Source: DATAES01 sp963721305
Lineage (GTDB): Bacteria; Actinomycetota; Acidimicrobiia; Acidimicrobiales; JACDCH01
Length of the DNA: 64,000 nucleotides
Reading direction: 5' to 3'
Assembly (NCBI GenBank): GCA_963721305.1
Contig: CAVRIR010000003.1
Span: forward strand, 930,001-994,000
A program made the position numbers and the translations under genes. Of the stretch, positions 43,604 to 52,385 are shown piece by piece. The notes under the pieces are model-generated. The model did not search any database, was not told the DNA's origin, and saw only the letters and a list, made by a program, of their open reading frames with translations. Position 1 is the stretch's first letter, and every line of letters begins with the position of its first letter.

Positions 43604-46230
43604 CCTCGAATCACGCCTTCGTTGACCATCGAGGATGCGGCGATCACGCCCCGCAGCAGTTGGTCCGCCGCCTGATTGGCGACATGGGCAGTGGTCGAGT
43701 CCGAGCGCTGGCCGATCTGGCGCAGGAGATCGATGAGCTGCTTCACGTTGCGCACGAAGTCACCGCCGGAGAGATCCTCGTCCTCGAGGACGTGGTCGAG
43801 GTCCTCGCCCGCCGCCCACGCGTGCGCCAGCGCGACGAAACCGGGGTCGGGTCCCCGCGTCGGCATGAGGCCGGCGCGGTGCTCGTCGGCTTGCAGCTCA
43901 CCGGCGAGGCGCTCGATCGCGACGAAGCGCTCACGCACCTTCGTCGAGGGGAACCACGGCGCGGGCGGCGGGGCCGAGCTCCGATGCTCGTAGGTGAACA
44001 CGGACGCGAGCCCTGCCAGCGAAGCGGGCTCGAGATCGTCGAGCAGGCCGGCACCGAGGGTCTCGGCGATCAACAGGTCGCACTCGTGGTAGAGGTGCGC
44101 GAGCCCGACGCCCTTGTCCGTGAGCCGCCAGCCGTCCAGGTAGCCCCATGCGTCGAGCAGGCGCAGCACGCGATCGAAGCGGCGAGCGAGTGACTCGGTC
44201 CGGCCCTTGACCGATCGCTGCAGCTCGTCGACCTCGGATCGCACCCGTTCGAGCTGCGCGATGGCGCGCACGTGGCGATCGCGGTCGGGACAACGTGCGA
44301 CCGGATGCGCGTCGGCCACCGCGCTCGCTTCGGCGTGCGCGGCGATCTCTTGCCGGCGGCGGCCCGCGTCCGGACCGCGCAGACGCGTTCGCTGCAGCCG
44401 GCGCGCCACCTGCTGTTGGAAGTCACGGCTGTTGGGTGCGTACGGCTCCGGAAGATCGATGTGGCCGAGTGACGACGGCGGATCGTCGAAGTCCGCCGTC
44501 CCGAGCGTCAGCACCTTGCGATGGTCGGTGACGACCTTGAGACGCAGGTCTCCGCTGCGGTGGGCGAAGCTCAGGACCGCGGCACGCCCGCCGTTGCGGC
44601 CATTCTTGATGTGCAGGACGTCGCCGGGTTTCAGGGTCGAGAGCGCCTCGGCGACCTCTCGTCGCGATGGCTGGAGCTTGCGCCGTGCGGCGTCGACCTC
44701 CTCGACCAACTTCTTGTACTCCGTCACATCCCCGCGGTCGCAGACCGCTTCGCGTTCGAGCGCTTCGAGCGCGTCACGGCGCTTCTCGAGCCGCGCCTCG
44801 AGCCGAACGACAGAGCGGTCCGCCTGGTACTGCGCAAACGAGAGGTTCAGCAGGTGATGCGCTTCGGCGGGCGCGCAACGGGACACGAGGTTGGCGGCCA
44901 TGTTGTACGTGGGACGGAACGCCGACGTGAGCCGGAAGGCGCGGCTCGACGCGAGCGACGCGACCTGTTCGAACGGAACGAAGGGCGACCACAGCACGAC
45001 GGCGTACCCGACCGGATCGATCCCTCGGCGCCCGGCCCTGCCGGTCAGCTGCGTGTACTCCCCCGCCGTGAGGAACTCGTGCCGTTCGCCGGTGAACTTC
45101 GACAGGTTCTCGATCACCACCGTGCGCGCCGGCATGTTGATACCGAGTGCGAGGGTCTCGGTCGCGAAGACCACCTTCACCAGCCCCTCGGTGAAGCAGG
45201 CCTCGACCGCCTCTTTGAACGGCGGCACCATGCCCGCGTGATGCGCGGCGATGCCCTGCTCGAGCCCCGCTAGCCATCGGTCATAGCCGAGCACGTCGAG
45301 ATCGCCGTCGGACAACGCCTCGACATGGCTCTCCGCGATCGCGCGGATGCGCGGGCGTTCGTCGGCCGTCGTGAGACGCAACCCACCACCGACACACGCG
45401 TCCACTGCGTCGTCGCACGCGGCGCGGCTGAAGATGAAGTAGATCGCAGGCACGAGATCGTCGTCCGCAAGTCGCTCGACCACCTCCACGCGCCGCGGGG
45501 TGAAGAAGCGACGCCGCGGTCGTCCTCGCAGGCCCCGGCCGTGAAGCGACTCCGCGTCGAGCCGGGATGCCTCCGCGTTCGGCTGGCCGTCGACCAACGT
45601 CGGGAGCAGGTGCAGATCCGGCGACGAGCGGTCACCGACGCAGTACAGGTTGACCAGTTCGACGGGACGGCGTTCCTCGATCACCGCCGTCGTCGGGCCG
45701 CGTACCGTGGTGATCCAGTCGGCCAGCTCCTCGGCGTTCGACACGGTGGCCGACAGGCACACGAGGTTCACGTGCGGCGGGAGATGGAGGATGACTTCCT
45801 CCCACACCGGGCCGCGATAGGCGTCCTGCAGGTAGTGCACCTCGTCGAGCACCACGTAACGCAACCGCTCGAGGGCTTCGCTCCCCGCGTAGATCATGTT
45901 GCGCAGCACCTCAGTGGTCATCACGACGACCGGTGCCGAGCCGTTGACGCTGTTGTCGCCGGTGAGGAGGCCGACGCGGTCGCTGCCGTAACGGCGGCTC
46001 AGGTCGGCGAACTTCTGGTTCGACAGCGCCTTGATCGGTGCGGTGTAGAAGGCCTTGCCACCGTTCGCGAGAGCGAGGTGCACGGCGTACTCCGCAACGA
46101 CTGTCTTGCCGGACCCGGTCGGCGCGGCGACGAGCACCGACTGCCCGGCGTCGAGCGCGTCGATCGCCCTGCGCTGGAAGGGATCGAGCTCGAAGCCGTA
46201 GGTCGCGACGAAGTGGTCGCCCGAGCTCAT
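43600..46230 (-). CDS. helY: HelY/Ski2-like DEAD/H-box RNA helicase
   Basis: 876 aa from ATG 46230, overlapping the tatC stop by ATGA. Walker A LVAAPTGSGKTVVAEYA, the box LDEVHYLQD, motif III LSATVSN and motif VI TQLTGRAGRRGIDPVGY define the Mtr4/Ski2-like family. The C-terminal DSHCT-like helical domain runs to the end (DFVRNVKQLIDLLRQIGQRS). Mycobacterial HelY sits in the same place beside tatC. It is a likely RNA-remodelling enzyme. Confidence 0.93.
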   Translation of the reverse strand: MSSGDHFVATYGFELDPFQRRAIDALDAGQSVLVAAPTGSGKTVVAEYAVHLALANGGKAFYTAPIKALSNQKFADLSRRYGSDRVGLLTGDNSVNGSAPVVVMTTEVLRNMIYAGSEALERLRYVVLDEVHYLQDAYRGPVWEEVILHLPPHVNLVCLSATVSNAEELADWITTVRGPTTAVIEERRPVELVNLYCVGDRSSPDLHLLPTLVDGQPNAEASRLDAESLHGRGLRGRPRRRFFTPRRVEVVERLADDDLVPAIYFIFSRAACDDAVDACVGGGLRLTTADERPRIRAIAESHVEALSDGDLDVLGYDRWLAGLEQGIAAHHAGMVPPFKEAVEACFTEGLVKVVFATETLALGINMPARTVVIENLSKFTGERHEFLTAGEYTQLTGRAGRRGIDPVGYAVVLWSPFVPFEQVASLASSRAFRLTSAFRPTYNMAANLVSRCAPAEAHHLLNLSFAQYQADRSVVRLEARLEKRRDALEALEREAVCDRGDVTEYKKLVEEVDAARRKLQPSRREVAEALSTLKPGDVLHIKNGRNGGRAAVLSFAHRSGDLRLKVVTDHRKVLTLGTADFDDPPSSLGHIDLPEPYAPNSRDFQQQVARRLQRTRLRGPDAGRRRQEIAAHAEASAVADAHPVARCPDRDRHVRAIAQLERVRSEVDELQRSVKGRTESLARRFDRVLRLLDAWGYLDGWRLTDKGVGLAHLYHECDLLIAETLGAGLLDDLEPASLAGLASVFTYEHRSSAPPPAPWFPSTKVRERFVAIERLAGELQADEHRAGLMPTRGPDPGFVALAHAWAAGEDLDHVLEDEDLSGGDFVRNVKQLIDLLRQIGQRSDSTTAHVANQAADQLLRGVIAASSMVNEGVIRG

Positions 46231-47018
46231 CAACCCTTGGCGGCGGCCGCGGCGGCGCGGCGCTTGCGGCGGTTGTGCACCCGGCCGACGATGATCGCTC
46301 CCTCGTAGAACACGCACAACGGCAACGACAGCGCCATGAGGCTGATCGGATCGTTGCTCGGTGTCGCCACGGCGACGACGACGAAGATCCCCACGATCGC
46401 ATGACGGCGGTACTTTCGGAGCCACTCGTTGCTGACGATGCCGGCGATCTGCAGGAACACCAGCACGATGGGGAACTCGAAGCAGATGCCGAACGCCAGC
46501 ATCATGTACGCGATCAGTTGGTAGTACTTGTCCGCCGTGTACGCCTGCGTGATGTTGTCGCCGCCGACCGCGCTCAGCCAGTCGAGGGCCTTCGGCAGGG
46601 TCCAGTACGCGAGCGCGGCGCCCATCGTGAACAACACGATCGCCGACGACACGAACGGCACCGCGTAGCGACGCTCGTGCTTGTAGAGGCCGGGCGACAC
46701 GAACCGCCAGATCTGCCAGAGGATCACCGGCATCGCGAACGCGATCGCCACGTAGGCGGTGATCTTCATGCGAACCGCGAAGCCTTCGATCGGGCTCGTC
46801 GCGATCAGGTTGCCGCCCGCGATGCTGCGCGACGCGATGTCACGGTACGGCGCCAGCAGGAAGTGCGAGATCCAGGGGTACAGGAACCACGCGAAGATCG
46901 ACATGGTGACGATCACGATGGCGCAGACGATGATGCGGCGGCGCAGTTCGAGCAGATGCTCGATCAGGGTCATCCGACCCTCGTCAGCGGACCCCGCGGG
47001 AAGTGCGCTCGCGCTCAT
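46230..47018 (-). CDS. tatC: Sec-independent protein translocase TatC
   Basis: 262 aa with six transmembrane helices. The N-terminal hallmark MTLIEHLLELRRRIIVC, the conserved FAVRMKITAYVAIAFAMPV and the YxFEFP-like GICFEFPIVLVFL (Glu in TM4) are present. TatC is the receptor for twin-arginine signal peptides. A basic Ala-rich tail ends the protein. It follows the TatB-like gene by 32 nt and overlaps helY by 4 nt. Confidence 0.96.
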   Translation of the reverse strand: MSASALPAGSADEGRMTLIEHLLELRRRIIVCAIVIVTMSIFAWFLYPWISHFLLAPYRDIASRSIAGGNLIATSPIEGFAVRMKITAYVAIAFAMPVILWQIWRFVSPGLYKHERRYAVPFVSSAIVLFTMGAALAYWTLPKALDWLSAVGGDNITQAYTADKYYQLIAYMMLAFGICFEFPIVLVFLQIAGIVSNEWLRKYRRHAIVGIFVVVAVATPSNDPISLMALSLPLCVFYEGAIIVGRVHNRRKRRAAAAAAKG

Positions 47019-47050
47019 GACAGGACTACGGAACGGACGACGCCCGCGGC

Positions 47051-47335
47051 CTACGCCGCGGAGTCATCCGACTGCGATTGCGGCCGGTCGGCGTTGATCT
47101 CCGTCGGCGGGTTCGGCTCGTCGGCCACGGGCTCGAGCGAAGGCTTCGGCGGCTCGGGACGCGTGACCTCCTCCATGGCAGCTCGCATCTCGTTCTGGAA
47201 CCCCGCCGACATGCGCCGGATCTCCCCCACCACGTTGCCGACCTTGCGCGCCGCGTCGGGCAGCTTGTCCGGACCGAGCACGATCAGGACGACGAGCAGG
47301 ATGACGAGAACCTCGCCACCGCCGAGGTTGAACAC
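47051..47335 (-). CDS. tatB: TatA/TatB-family translocase subunit
   Basis: 94 aa from GTG 47335 (start VFNLGGGEVLVILLVVL). One membrane helix, then the hinge GPDKLPDAARKVG and an amphipathic helix, then an acidic Pro-rich tail. GPxxLP with a Glu early in the helix favours TatB, but in actinobacteria with few tat genes it could serve as TatA; I cannot separate these. There is no strong ribosome site, so the exact start is uncertain. Confidence 0.88.
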   Translation of the reverse strand: MFNLGGGEVLVILLVVLIVLGPDKLPDAARKVGNVVGEIRRMSAGFQNEMRAAMEEVTRPEPPKPSLEPVADEPNPPTEINADRPQSQSDDSAA

Positions 47336-47345
47336 GTAGGAAAGG

Positions 47346-47573
47346 CTAACCCCGCGGCGCCGGCGAATCCGACCGTGAGCGCAGATGGTCGAAGGCGCCA
47401 CGGGTCACGGCCGCCTCGGTGCGCAGCTCCACGAGGGCAGCGCGGAGGGAATCGAGCCGGGCGCACTCGTTGCGCAGCTCGTACCCCGCGGCGGCGGCCC
47501 GGGTCGCGGCGAACGCGACGCCGACGATGCCGGCCGCGATGACAACGAGCGGGAGGATCCACAGAGCGCTCAC
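47346..47573 (-). CDS. Small single-span membrane protein
   Basis: 75 aa from GTG 47573: an N-terminal transmembrane helix (ALWILPLVVIAAGIVGVAFA), then a short coiled-coil-like helix (RLDSLRAALVELRTEA) and a basic Pro tail. It lies 10 nt upstream of tatB on the same strand. I do not recognise it. Its placement suggests a membrane accessory expressed with the Tat genes. Confidence 0.6.
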   Translation of the reverse strand: MSALWILPLVVIAAGIVGVAFAATRAAAAGYELRNECARLDSLRAALVELRTEAAVTRGAFDHLRSRSDSPAPRG

Positions 47574-47614
47574 GGTGGACGTGAGCGTAGGCGAGGACGC
47601 CGATACGGCCTGGT

Positions 47615-48016
47615 TCAGCGCTCGCGGTCGAGGTCGGCGTCGAGCTCGTACTGGGTCGGAACGCTGCAGTCGAGCTCGGGCTCGAGCTCGAAGCGCTGGC
47701 TGGCGACCAGTGTGTCGAACCAAGCGTCCGACTCGAGGAGCTGGTGGAAGTCCAAGAGGTCGTCGTGGTCGATGCGCGGACCGAATCGGGGCTCGTAGAG
47801 CTCCGCCGGCAGGCGCCACATGGACACTTCGACACCGGAAGCAGCCAGCAGATCGACGATCCGAGGCTCGGCCGGCTTCACCACTGCCATGTGGCATTGA
47901 GGACAGCGGAAGTGGTACGAGCCGGAGTTGTCGTCGAGACACACCCGGACGCGCACATCGGCGGCGGTGAGCTCCACGTCACCACAGTCCGTGCACGTTG
48001 CCCGAATCGTTGCCAT
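47615..48016 (-). CDS. Zinc-ribbon protein
   Basis: 133 aa from ATG 48016, with TAGGAGGC about 10 nt upstream. Two CxxC knuckles (ATCTDCGDVELTA and HFRCPQCHMAVVK) form an N-terminal zinc ribbon. The rest is acidic with no clear domain (HDDLLDFHQLLESDAWFDTL). It is similar in style to small actinobacterial zinc-ribbon proteins of unknown role. Confidence 0.72.
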   Translation of the reverse strand: MATIRATCTDCGDVELTAADVRVRVCLDDNSGSYHFRCPQCHMAVVKPAEPRIVDLLAASGVEVSMWRLPAELYEPRFGPRIDHDDLLDFHQLLESDAWFDTLVASQRFELEPELDCSVPTQYELDADLDRER

Positions 48017-48146
48017 CAGAAAACCGCCTCCTACCACGTTGCCCGCTTGCGCCTACTCCTTCAGCAGATGCATCGTCGTCAGAAGCAGATACTTCTTCAA
48101 TAGGTCGCTCGTCCCATTCCGCGGGTCAGAGTGCCCAAATCGGCCC

Positions 48147-48877
48147 GTGACCCCGCCCCGCATCCCCTCGCTCCGCCGGCCGCCCATCGGTTTCGCACAC
48201 CGCGGGGCCAGGGCCCATGCCCCAGAGAACACGCTCGAGGCCTTCGAGCTGGCCCGTCGAATTCGGGGCAAATGGGCTCGAGAGCGACGTTTGGCTCACG
48301 GCCGACGGCATCGCCGTGCTGGACCACGACGGTGTGGTCCGGGTTCGCCATCGACGGCGCCAGATCGCCGAGGTCGAGCGAGCCGACCTGCCCGCCCACA
48401 TTCCCTCGCTGGCCGACCTCTACGCCCAGTGCGGCACCGACTTCGAGCTCTCGCTCGACGTGAAGGACCCGGCGTCCGCAGCGCCGACCGTGGCGGTCGC
48501 CCGGGCTGCCGGAGACGGCGCGCCGAGTCGGCTGTGGCTCTGTCACCACGATTGGCGCCAGGTCGCCAGCGTGGCGGGGCGAGTTCCCGGACGTGAGGCT
48601 CGTCGACTCCACCCGCCTGCGGTGGATGAAGGAGGGTCCCGAGCGCAGGGCGGCCGAGCTCGACCATGCCGGCATCGACGCGGTCAACCTCCATCACACG
48701 GATTGGACAGGCGGCCTGACGACGCTGTTCCACCGCTTCGGGGTGCTGGCGTTCGGCTGGGACGCCCAGCACGCCCGCATCCTCGACGCGCTGCTCGACA
48801 TCGGGATCGACGCCGTCTACTCCGACCACACCGACGTCATGAACGAGTCCCTCGCCCGCCTCGACGGCGCTCGCTGA
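48147..48877 (+). CDS. Glycerophosphodiester phosphodiesterase (two frameshifts as read)
   Basis: About 242 aa after correction. GFAHRGARAHAPENTLEAF is the GDPD catalytic H-R...E-N segment, NGLESDVWLTADGIAVLDHD supplies the metal-binding Glu/Asp and second His, and FELSLDVKDP the third acidic site. The three pieces lie in three frames. An extra A near 48260 and an extra G in a G-run at 48576-48579 explain both jumps (731 nt minus two is 243 codons). It hydrolyses glycerophosphodiesters. A hairpin related to the 51-bp repeat begins at its stop codon. Confidence 0.82.
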
Positions 48878-48927
48878 CGAATGTCGGTGTATTTGCGGTG
48901 CTATCGCACCGCAAATGACCCAGAGAA
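48877..48927 (+). repeat. Diverged 51-bp hairpin element
   Basis: Aligns base for base with the 51-bp family: it starts ACGAATGTCGGTGT, has an 11-bp stem ATTTGCGGTGC/GCACCGCAAAT at the same coordinates and the loop TATC at the same place. Stem bases differ from the other copies on both arms together, so pairing is kept. It lies between convergent GDPD and lepB. Confidence 0.7.
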
Positions 48928-48932
48928 CGGGT

Positions 48933-49751
48933 TCAGATGCCGCCGATGGAGCCGAGCGGCCAGACGCGTATGAAGGCGCGGCCGACGATCAGGCTCGCGG
49001 GTATGGGACCGAAGGCGTTGCTCGCGCTCGAGTTCCGACGGTTGTCACCGAGGACGAACACGTCGCCCTGGGGCACCTTGATGCACTGTGCGGAGAAGCT
49101 GAACGCTGGTGTCTTGTCGGTGACCCCGTTCGTCTTGTGCACGTACGGCTCGACGAGCTGCTGACCGTTGACGTACACGGAGCCGTCGCGCTGCTCGACG
49201 GTGTCACCACCCGTGGCGATCACCCGCTTGATCAGGTCCTCGTCATTGCCGCCGAGGCCGGACGGCGCGATCTTGACCTGTCCGCCGTCGCATCCGTCCA
49301 CGGTCTGGCCCGATGTCGACGGCCGGCCGAACACCACGATGTCGCCGTGGTTCACGTCGTGCACGCGGTAGCTGAGCTTGTTGACCAGCACGCGGTCACC
49401 GACCTTCAGCGTCGGCTCCATCGACGGACTCGGAATGAAGAACGCCTGGAAGAGGAACGTCTTGATGACGATCGCGATGATGAGGGCGCCGGCGAGGACG
49501 ACGACCCACTCGATCGCGTTGCGCCGTTGGTGTGCCTTCCGGCGAGCCTGCCTGGAGCCGCTCGACTGCGCTGCCGCGCTCGCGGTGTCGACAGGCGGCT
49601 CGCCGCCCCCGTCCCCTCCGGCTGATGTGGCGCGCACATCGACGGCGGCGGGGGACGCAGCGTCACCATCCGCCGTCGCGTCCTTCGACTCGTCAAGGGT
49701 GGGCAGCTCTTCGGACACGGCGGGCCGAGGGTAGCCGACGTGTTCTCCCAT
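48933..49751 (-). CDS. lepB: Signal peptidase I
   Basis: 272 aa from ATG 49751; GTG 49718 is an alternative. A long acidic cytoplasmic N terminus and one transmembrane helix (WVVVLAGALIIAIVIKTFLF) precede the periplasmic catalytic domain: Ser in FFIPSPSMEPTLKVGDRV, Lys in LIKRVIATGGDTVEQRDG, and GDVFVLGDNRRNSSASN near the end. It removes Sec and Tat signal peptides, so its closeness to tatB/tatC is functionally sensible. Confidence 0.94.
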   Translation of the reverse strand: MGEHVGYPRPAVSEELPTLDESKDATADGDAASPAAVDVRATSAGGDGGGEPPVDTASAAAQSSGSRQARRKAHQRRNAIEWVVVLAGALIIAIVIKTFLFQAFFIPSPSMEPTLKVGDRVLVNKLSYRVHDVNHGDIVVFGRPSTSGQTVDGCDGGQVKIAPSGLGGNDEDLIKRVIATGGDTVEQRDGSVYVNGQQLVEPYVHKTNGVTDKTPAFSFSAQCIKVPQGDVFVLGDNRRNSSASNAFGPIPASLIVGRAFIRVWPLGSIGGI

Positions 49752-49762
49752 CCAACGGCGCT

Positions 49763-50716
49763 TCAACTGTCGGCGTAGCGAGCCAAGACACGTTCGGCAG
49801 CCTCGGGTCCGCACCGCACGAGGTCCGGGTCGCCGCGCACCTCGACGACCTGCGCCCGAGGGCCGAGCTGGAGCAGGAGCCGTTCGAGCCACGAGCGTCC
49901 GGAAACGGGCAACGTCACGCGCAGTCGTCCCGACGCCGTGGACTCGGTCTCGTCGACGGCGTACGACTCGACCACCCAGGAGGCCTCGGGCGCGAGATCG
50001 AGGACGACGCGAGGATCGTCGGCGCCGGCCTCGAACAGCTCAGGAGTCGGCAGCTCCGTGGGCGCATCGAACGTCTCGTCGAGCACCGTCGCCTCGAGGA
50101 CCCGGTCGACGCGGAACAGGCGCACCTCGCCGCGAAGGTGGTCGAAGCCGGCCATGTACCAGCGACCCTGCTCGGCGTGCACGCGGTACGGATCGACCTC
50201 GCGCTCGGTGTGTTGGTCGCGCGAGTGCGTGTAGTAACGGACGCGCAGCCGCCGGTGCTCCTCGGTGCCCTGCTGCACTGCCGCGAGAACGGAAGCGGCG
50301 GCGCGGCCGAGATCGACCTCGAACGCGTCCTCCTGGTCGATGCCGAGCGTCGCCGCCAGCTTGGCGAGCCCGCGCGCGAGCGGTCCCGTTGCGTCTGCAC
50401 CAGGCACCCCGAGCAGGCTCGTGCCCGCGGCCACGAGTGCCAGCGCCTCTTCCGGCGTCAATCGCAGTGACCGGTCGAAGCTCGGTGACAGATGGACCCA
50501 GACCCGGCCTTCTTCGACGACCACATCGAACAGATCGCCCGGCGAGTAGGGCGGCACCCCGACCATCGACACCAGCGCGACGTCACTCAACAGCTCGTCG
50601 GGTGTCAGCTCGAACCGCGCGCACACGTCTTCCACCGTCGGACCGTTGTGCGCCGCGGCCCACGGCAGCAGTGACAACAGACGGCGCAGCCGGTCGGCCG
50701 CGGTGATGCGGCTCAC
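49763..50716 (-). CDS. pafC: WYL-domain regulator PafC
   Basis: 317 aa. N-terminal winged-helix region (DRLRRLLSLLPWAAAHNGPT), then a WYL domain (VRYYTHSRDQHTEREVDPYR, GRWYMAGFDHLRGEVRLFRV) and a WCX extension. PafB and PafC form a heterodimeric activator of DNA-damage genes in mycobacteria. It is the second gene of the pafB-pafC pair; its GTG start overlaps the expected pafB stop as GTGA. Confidence 0.92.
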   Translation of the reverse strand: MSRITAADRLRRLLSLLPWAAAHNGPTVEDVCARFELTPDELLSDVALVSMVGVPPYSPGDLFDVVVEEGRVWVHLSPSFDRSLRLTPEEALALVAAGTSLLGVPGADATGPLARGLAKLAATLGIDQEDAFEVDLGRAAASVLAAVQQGTEEHRRLRVRYYTHSRDQHTEREVDPYRVHAEQGRWYMAGFDHLRGEVRLFRVDRVLEATVLDETFDAPTELPTPELFEAGADDPRVVLDLAPEASWVVESYAVDETESTASGRLRVTLPVSGRSWLERLLLQLGPRAQVVEVRGDPDLVRCGPEAAERVLARYADS

Positions 50717-51686
50717 GGCGCGACCGCGGCGCGGCGGCAGCGGCGGCAGAAGGATCGGCGATCGCGCGCAGCCACTCGATGAGGTCGGCGCGCAGTTCAG
50801 CCGGGCTCAAGATCTCGGCATGGTCGAGGAACCCCAGCACGAACGCGCGCAGCCCTTCGGGGTTGCTGACGGGAAGCTCGATCACGACCGAGCCGTCGTC
50901 TCGCTCGTCCACCACGGCATCGACGCCGACGATGCCGACGGCAATGGGTGCCTGGTCCGCCTCGATCAGGACCTGCGCCCGCACGGGCTCGCCTTCGCCC
51001 AACTGCCAAGGCTCGGCGCGCGCCCCGGGTATGGACACCGACGGGTGCTCGAAGCTCCGCGGTGCGCCGGCCTCGACGGCACCGGCGATGCGGTCGAGCC
51101 GGAAGATCCGCTCGTCCTCTCGAGCGTGGTCGAAGCCAGTGACGTACCAGCGACCGCGGTTGAAGTCGAGTCGGTACGGATCGACCCTGCGGGTCTCGTC
51201 GCGGTACCGGAAGGTGACGGGCCGGCGCTCCCCCACGGCGCCGAACAGGTGCACGAGGCGATCATCCACCGGGATGGCCGCCACGGTGGCGGGCAAGGGC
51301 GCGTCCGGGGCGCCGGCCGGCACCCCGCCGAGCTTCAGGAGCCCGGCTGAACCCTCGACACCCTCGAGCCGGATGGCGGACGCGGCGAGATGCAGCGCAG
51401 CGAGCTCATCGGGCGCGAGTCCCGGATCGCGGAGGTAGTACTGATCCTTCGGGATGCGGTAGCCGGATTGCGGCGGGTCCGACAAGCCGATCTCCGTCAC
51501 CACGATCGGGATGCCCATCTCGCGCAGCGCTTCCTTGTCGCGTTCGAATGCGCGCCGGAACGCGACGCGGTCTTCCGGGTAACCGAAGATGCGCTGCGCG
51601 ATCTCTTCCGCGGTCAGTGGTCTCGGCGTCTCCAGCAACGCCGCGGTGAGGTTGAGCAGGCGCTCGAGCTTGTCGGTCGACGCCAC
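50713..51686 (-). CDS. pafB: WYL-domain regulator PafB (3' end frameshifted)
   Basis: Winged helix (ALLETPRPLTAEEIAQRIFG), then WYL (VTFRYRDETRRVDPYRLDFN, GRWYVTGFDHAREDERIFRL) and WCX. As read, the frame runs past the pafC start to 50583, an overlap of 134 nt. Removing two bases from a GC-rich run near 50725-50740 gives an Ala-rich tail ending AVAP with TGA at 50715-50713, overlapping the pafC GTG exactly as GTGA. I take that as the true end. Partner of PafC in the DNA-damage response. Confidence 0.88.
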
Positions 51687-51695
51687 GGATCGACC

Positions 51696-52385
51696 CTACT
51701 TTCGAGCCCAGATCAGGACGCCTCGTTTCGTCACCGTGAACGGTGTACGGACCGACGCCGCCACTTCGGCGGCGCGCTCCTTCGAGATCGCGTGCCCGCG
51801 CAAGTATGTGCGCACCGCGTCTCGATCGGGCAGCACGGTGAACGGTCCGTCCCATCGCTCGACCTCGATGCGACCGGAACCGAACACGTCGGCGACGAGG
51901 TCAGGCGCTTCTTCGGCATCGAACGTCGTGGGATCCGGCGGACCGAAGAACTCGACGAGCTCGGGTGAGTCGTCGCGATAGGTCGTGCACGACGCGAAGA
52001 GGCCGGCAGGCTGCAGCACGCGCGCGGCCTCGGCGATCACGAGGCGCGGATCGTCGAGGTGGTACAGCATCCACAGGGCAGCCGCGGCGCCGGCGCTCTC
52101 GTCGCGCACAGGGCACGCGACGGCGTCCGCGAGCGCGCCGGATCCCGCAACCTGCAGCAAGGGCGCGTCCTCGTCGATCCCGACCCAAGGCCATCCGGAT
52201 GGGAGCGCCTCGCGCAACGCGCCGTCTCCACAACCGATGTCGAGCACCGGGGCCAGCGCGTCGCGTACGAATCGCTCAGCGACCACCGGATGCACATCGC
52301 CGACCGTCGACCATCTCGTCGCGCTCGCTCGTGCCGCCGCGAATCGTTCTGGATCGGTCCCGTAGTCCCTCGGGAACGCGGTCAC
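51696..52385 (-). CDS. Class I SAM-dependent methyltransferase
   Basis: 229 aa from GTG 52385, overlapping the pafA stop by GTGA. Motif I is VLDIGCGDGALREAL, followed by WPWVGIDEDAPLLQ and AALWMLYHLDDPRLVIAE (motif IV region), with RVLQPAGLFASCTTYRDD downstream. The substrate is unknown. It is inserted between pafA and pafB, where mycobacteria have pafB directly, so whether it has a proteasome-related role is open. Confidence 0.88.
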   Translation of the reverse strand: MTAFPRDYGTDPERFAAARASATRWSTVGDVHPVVAERFVRDALAPVLDIGCGDGALREALPSGWPWVGIDEDAPLLQVAGSGALADAVACPVRDESAGAAAALWMLYHLDDPRLVIAEAARVLQPAGLFASCTTYRDDSPELVEFFGPPDPTTFDAEEAPDLVADVFGSGRIEVERWDGPFTVLPDRDAVRTYLRGHAISKERAAEVAASVRTPFTVTKRGVLIWARK

